From Nitrososphaerota archaeon (lineage in GTDB: Archaea; Thermoproteota; Nitrososphaeria; Nitrososphaerales; UBA57): DNA of 7,293 nucleotides. How positions within the stretch are numbered: the stretch's first letter is position 1; each line of letters opens with the position of its first letter. The translations under genes were made by a program, and so were the position numbers. The notes beneath the pieces are model-generated. The model was given only the letters and a program-made list of their open reading frames with translations. It made no database searches and was not told where the DNA came from. The stretch lies in contig JACZWF010000080.1 in the NCBI GenBank assembly GCA_022572285.1, positions 1 through 7,293 on the forward strand, in the 5' to 3' direction. Below are positions 6,661 to 7,293 of the stretch, one piece after another.

Positions 6661-6950
6661 AGGAGTTGGGTGTCTCCGTAGAGACACTCAGAGCCACACT
6701 CAGGGAGGACGGGCTGACAGCGGCGCTGATCCAACTCAACGACGCGATCGGTGACGACATCGACTCACTCGGTGAGGCGGTCCCGAACGTGCGTGCCTTG
6801 ACGGGCGTTTTGAACACCGCCGGACTCCAGGCTGAGAGCTTTGCAGCCGATCTCGTGATTATGCGAGAGGGCCTTGGTGCCGTCAACGAGGCCTTCGTGA
6901 TCTGGGGTGGCACCGCTGACGCTGTCTTCTCCCGCTTCAAGGCGACGGCG
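6636..6950 (+). pseudogene. Fragment of a phage tail tape-measure protein (TP901-like)
   Basis: The rightward frame, with ATG at 6657 and open from 6630, reads KMEELGVSVETLRATL, then GLTAALIQLNDAIGDD, VPNVRALTGVLNTAG and GAVNEAF. This resembles the conserved helical segment of TP901-type tape-measure proteins: a 'GVSVETLRATL' start, a 'P.VRALTGVL' core and a 'T/N-EAF' end. Tape-measure proteins set tail length and are normally several hundred to over a thousand residues, so these ~105 codons are an internal piece with neither true end. The following residues change abruptly to a signal-like hydrophobic segment. No other phage genes are in the window. The call comes from pattern memory of the family, not from a search. 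The internal ATG at 6657 is unlikely to be a real start. Confidence 0.6.
6670..6687. repeat. Perfect 7-bp inverted repeat with 4-base loop
   Basis: GTGTCTC and GAGACAC flank CGTA. The repeat lies inside the tape-measure coding fragment, 10-50 bases from the first junction. It has no terminator-like T-run. It could form a small hairpin, and its closeness to the break is the only reason to note it. Confidence 0.5.
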
Positions 6951-6968
6951 GCAGGTGAATCACCTGCC
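6950..6968. repeat. Perfect 9-bp inverted repeat at the second junction
   Basis: GGCAGGTGA and TCACCTGCC are exact reverse complements around a single central A. The palindrome sits where the encoded protein changes from tape-measure-like sequence to a signal-peptide-like segment. A palindrome placed exactly at such a change can come from hairpin-driven template switching in amplification or sequencing, from assembly through a shared short word, or from a real recombination site. Confidence 0.7.
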
Positions 6969-7293
6969 ATACGTCTAGTCGTCCATTCGTCCCTTCCCTC
7001 GCCACTACTCGTACTGGCCGTTGTTTTCGGAGCATTTTGCGGAGTCCGTGATTCGTCTGGCCAAGTCGAGTCACCGCCGGAGATCGAAGTTAAGCAGTTC
7101 GTAGCGGTCAATCTGGCTTACAAGGAACGTTCCGGTCCGGATTGGGGCCTCGGACATATATACACAGAGATCAGCGATGCGATCGCGGACGAACCGGCGG
7201 CTGGTCCGATGTTTACGAGATACGTCAATAGTACGGGAGATGTTGGAGGTACGGCAGTCCGTATCGAAGTAGGGTTTTTCGATCGCGGAATGG
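6969..7293 (+). CDS. GyrI-like (AraC effector-binding type) domain protein with N-terminal signal-like segment, partial
   Basis: About 108 codons run open to the right edge. They begin with a basic and then hydrophobic stretch (SPLLVLAVVFGAFCG), like a signal peptide or membrane anchor; the Cys does not sit in a good lipobox. A polar linker follows, then PPEIEVKQFVAVNLAYKE, GHIYTEISDAI and AAGPMFTRYVN, ending in EVGFFDRG. The order beta strand, helix, 'aGP.f..Y', then an acidic 'EVGF' strand is that of GyrI-like/SOUL-related small-molecule-binding domains. An exported GyrI-like protein would bind a ligand rather than regulate transcription directly. There is no in-frame ATG, GTG or TTG between 6969 and the ATG at 7210, so its own start was lost at the junction or it is read as a fusion from upstream. 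It is cut by the window edge. Confidence 0.55.
   Translation, partial: MRLVVHSSLPSPLLVLAVVFGAFCGVRDSSGQVESPPEIEVKQFVAVNLAYKERSGPDWGLGHIYTEISDAIADEPAAGPMFTRYVNSTGDVGGTAVRIEVGFFDRGM

Noticed and set aside
6256..6687. RIO1 as a complete 143-aa protein starting at GTG 6687
   Set aside because: The extra N-terminal residues are antisense to the tape-measure fragment and do not look like RIO1, and the kinase N-lobe would still be missing.
6636..6968. The phage-like segment as a small mobile element or integrated prophage remnant
   Set aside because: No integrase, transposase, direct target repeat or matching terminal inverted repeats were seen; the two inverted repeats differ in sequence, and RIO1 does not resume on the far side.
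6590..7111. A 173-codon leftward frame across the foreign segment
   Set aside because: It is Ser/Thr/Pro/Ala rich and antisense to both the tape-measure and GyrI-like reading frames, which show family-like patterns.

Overview
The window looks archaeal over its first ~6.65 kb. It carries both subunits of DNA topoisomerase VI, an archaeal two-KH-domain protein of the Dim2/Pno1 type and the catalytic half of a RIO1 kinase, packed head to tail as in many archaeal genomes. There are also AT-rich TATA-like boxes at spacings that suit archaeal promoters. The lineage cannot be fixed from the sequence; GC is moderate (one sampled 60-base row is 45%). The last ~0.65 kb differs: it is more GC-rich (a sampled row is 63%), and it encodes a phage tail tape-measure fragment followed by a GyrI-like domain.

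Layout. Bases 1-796 hold three small leftward genes: a hypothetical protein cut by the window edge, a 104-aa coiled-coil protein and a 65-aa protein with a CxxC...HxxC zinc motif. A divergent intergenic region at 797-900 precedes two overlapping rightward genes, a site-2-protease-type M50 membrane metalloprotease with a PDZ domain and a beta-class amino-methyltransferase for DNA. These converge, 14 bases apart, on a leftward operon spanning 6660-3079 and read in the order rio1 (truncated), KH protein, top6B, top6A. Each gene in it overlaps the next.

The operon joins late small-subunit ribosome maturation (RIO1 kinase and the KH/Dim2 RNA-binding protein) with a type IIB topoisomerase. This is an established archaeal gene neighbourhood, and the overlaps suggest coupled translation.

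The right end is the anomaly. RIO1 loses its whole N-lobe at about 6635-6660. There the opposite strand becomes part of a phage tape-measure protein, and about 310 bases later, at a perfect 9-bp inverted repeat (6950-6968), it becomes a signal-peptide-like segment plus a GyrI-like domain. The tape-measure and GyrI parts share one open frame to the window edge. The simplest reading is an assembly or amplification chimera; a real rearrangement is the alternative. I found no convincing new biological system, and no CRISPR array, tRNA, rRNA or transposase.
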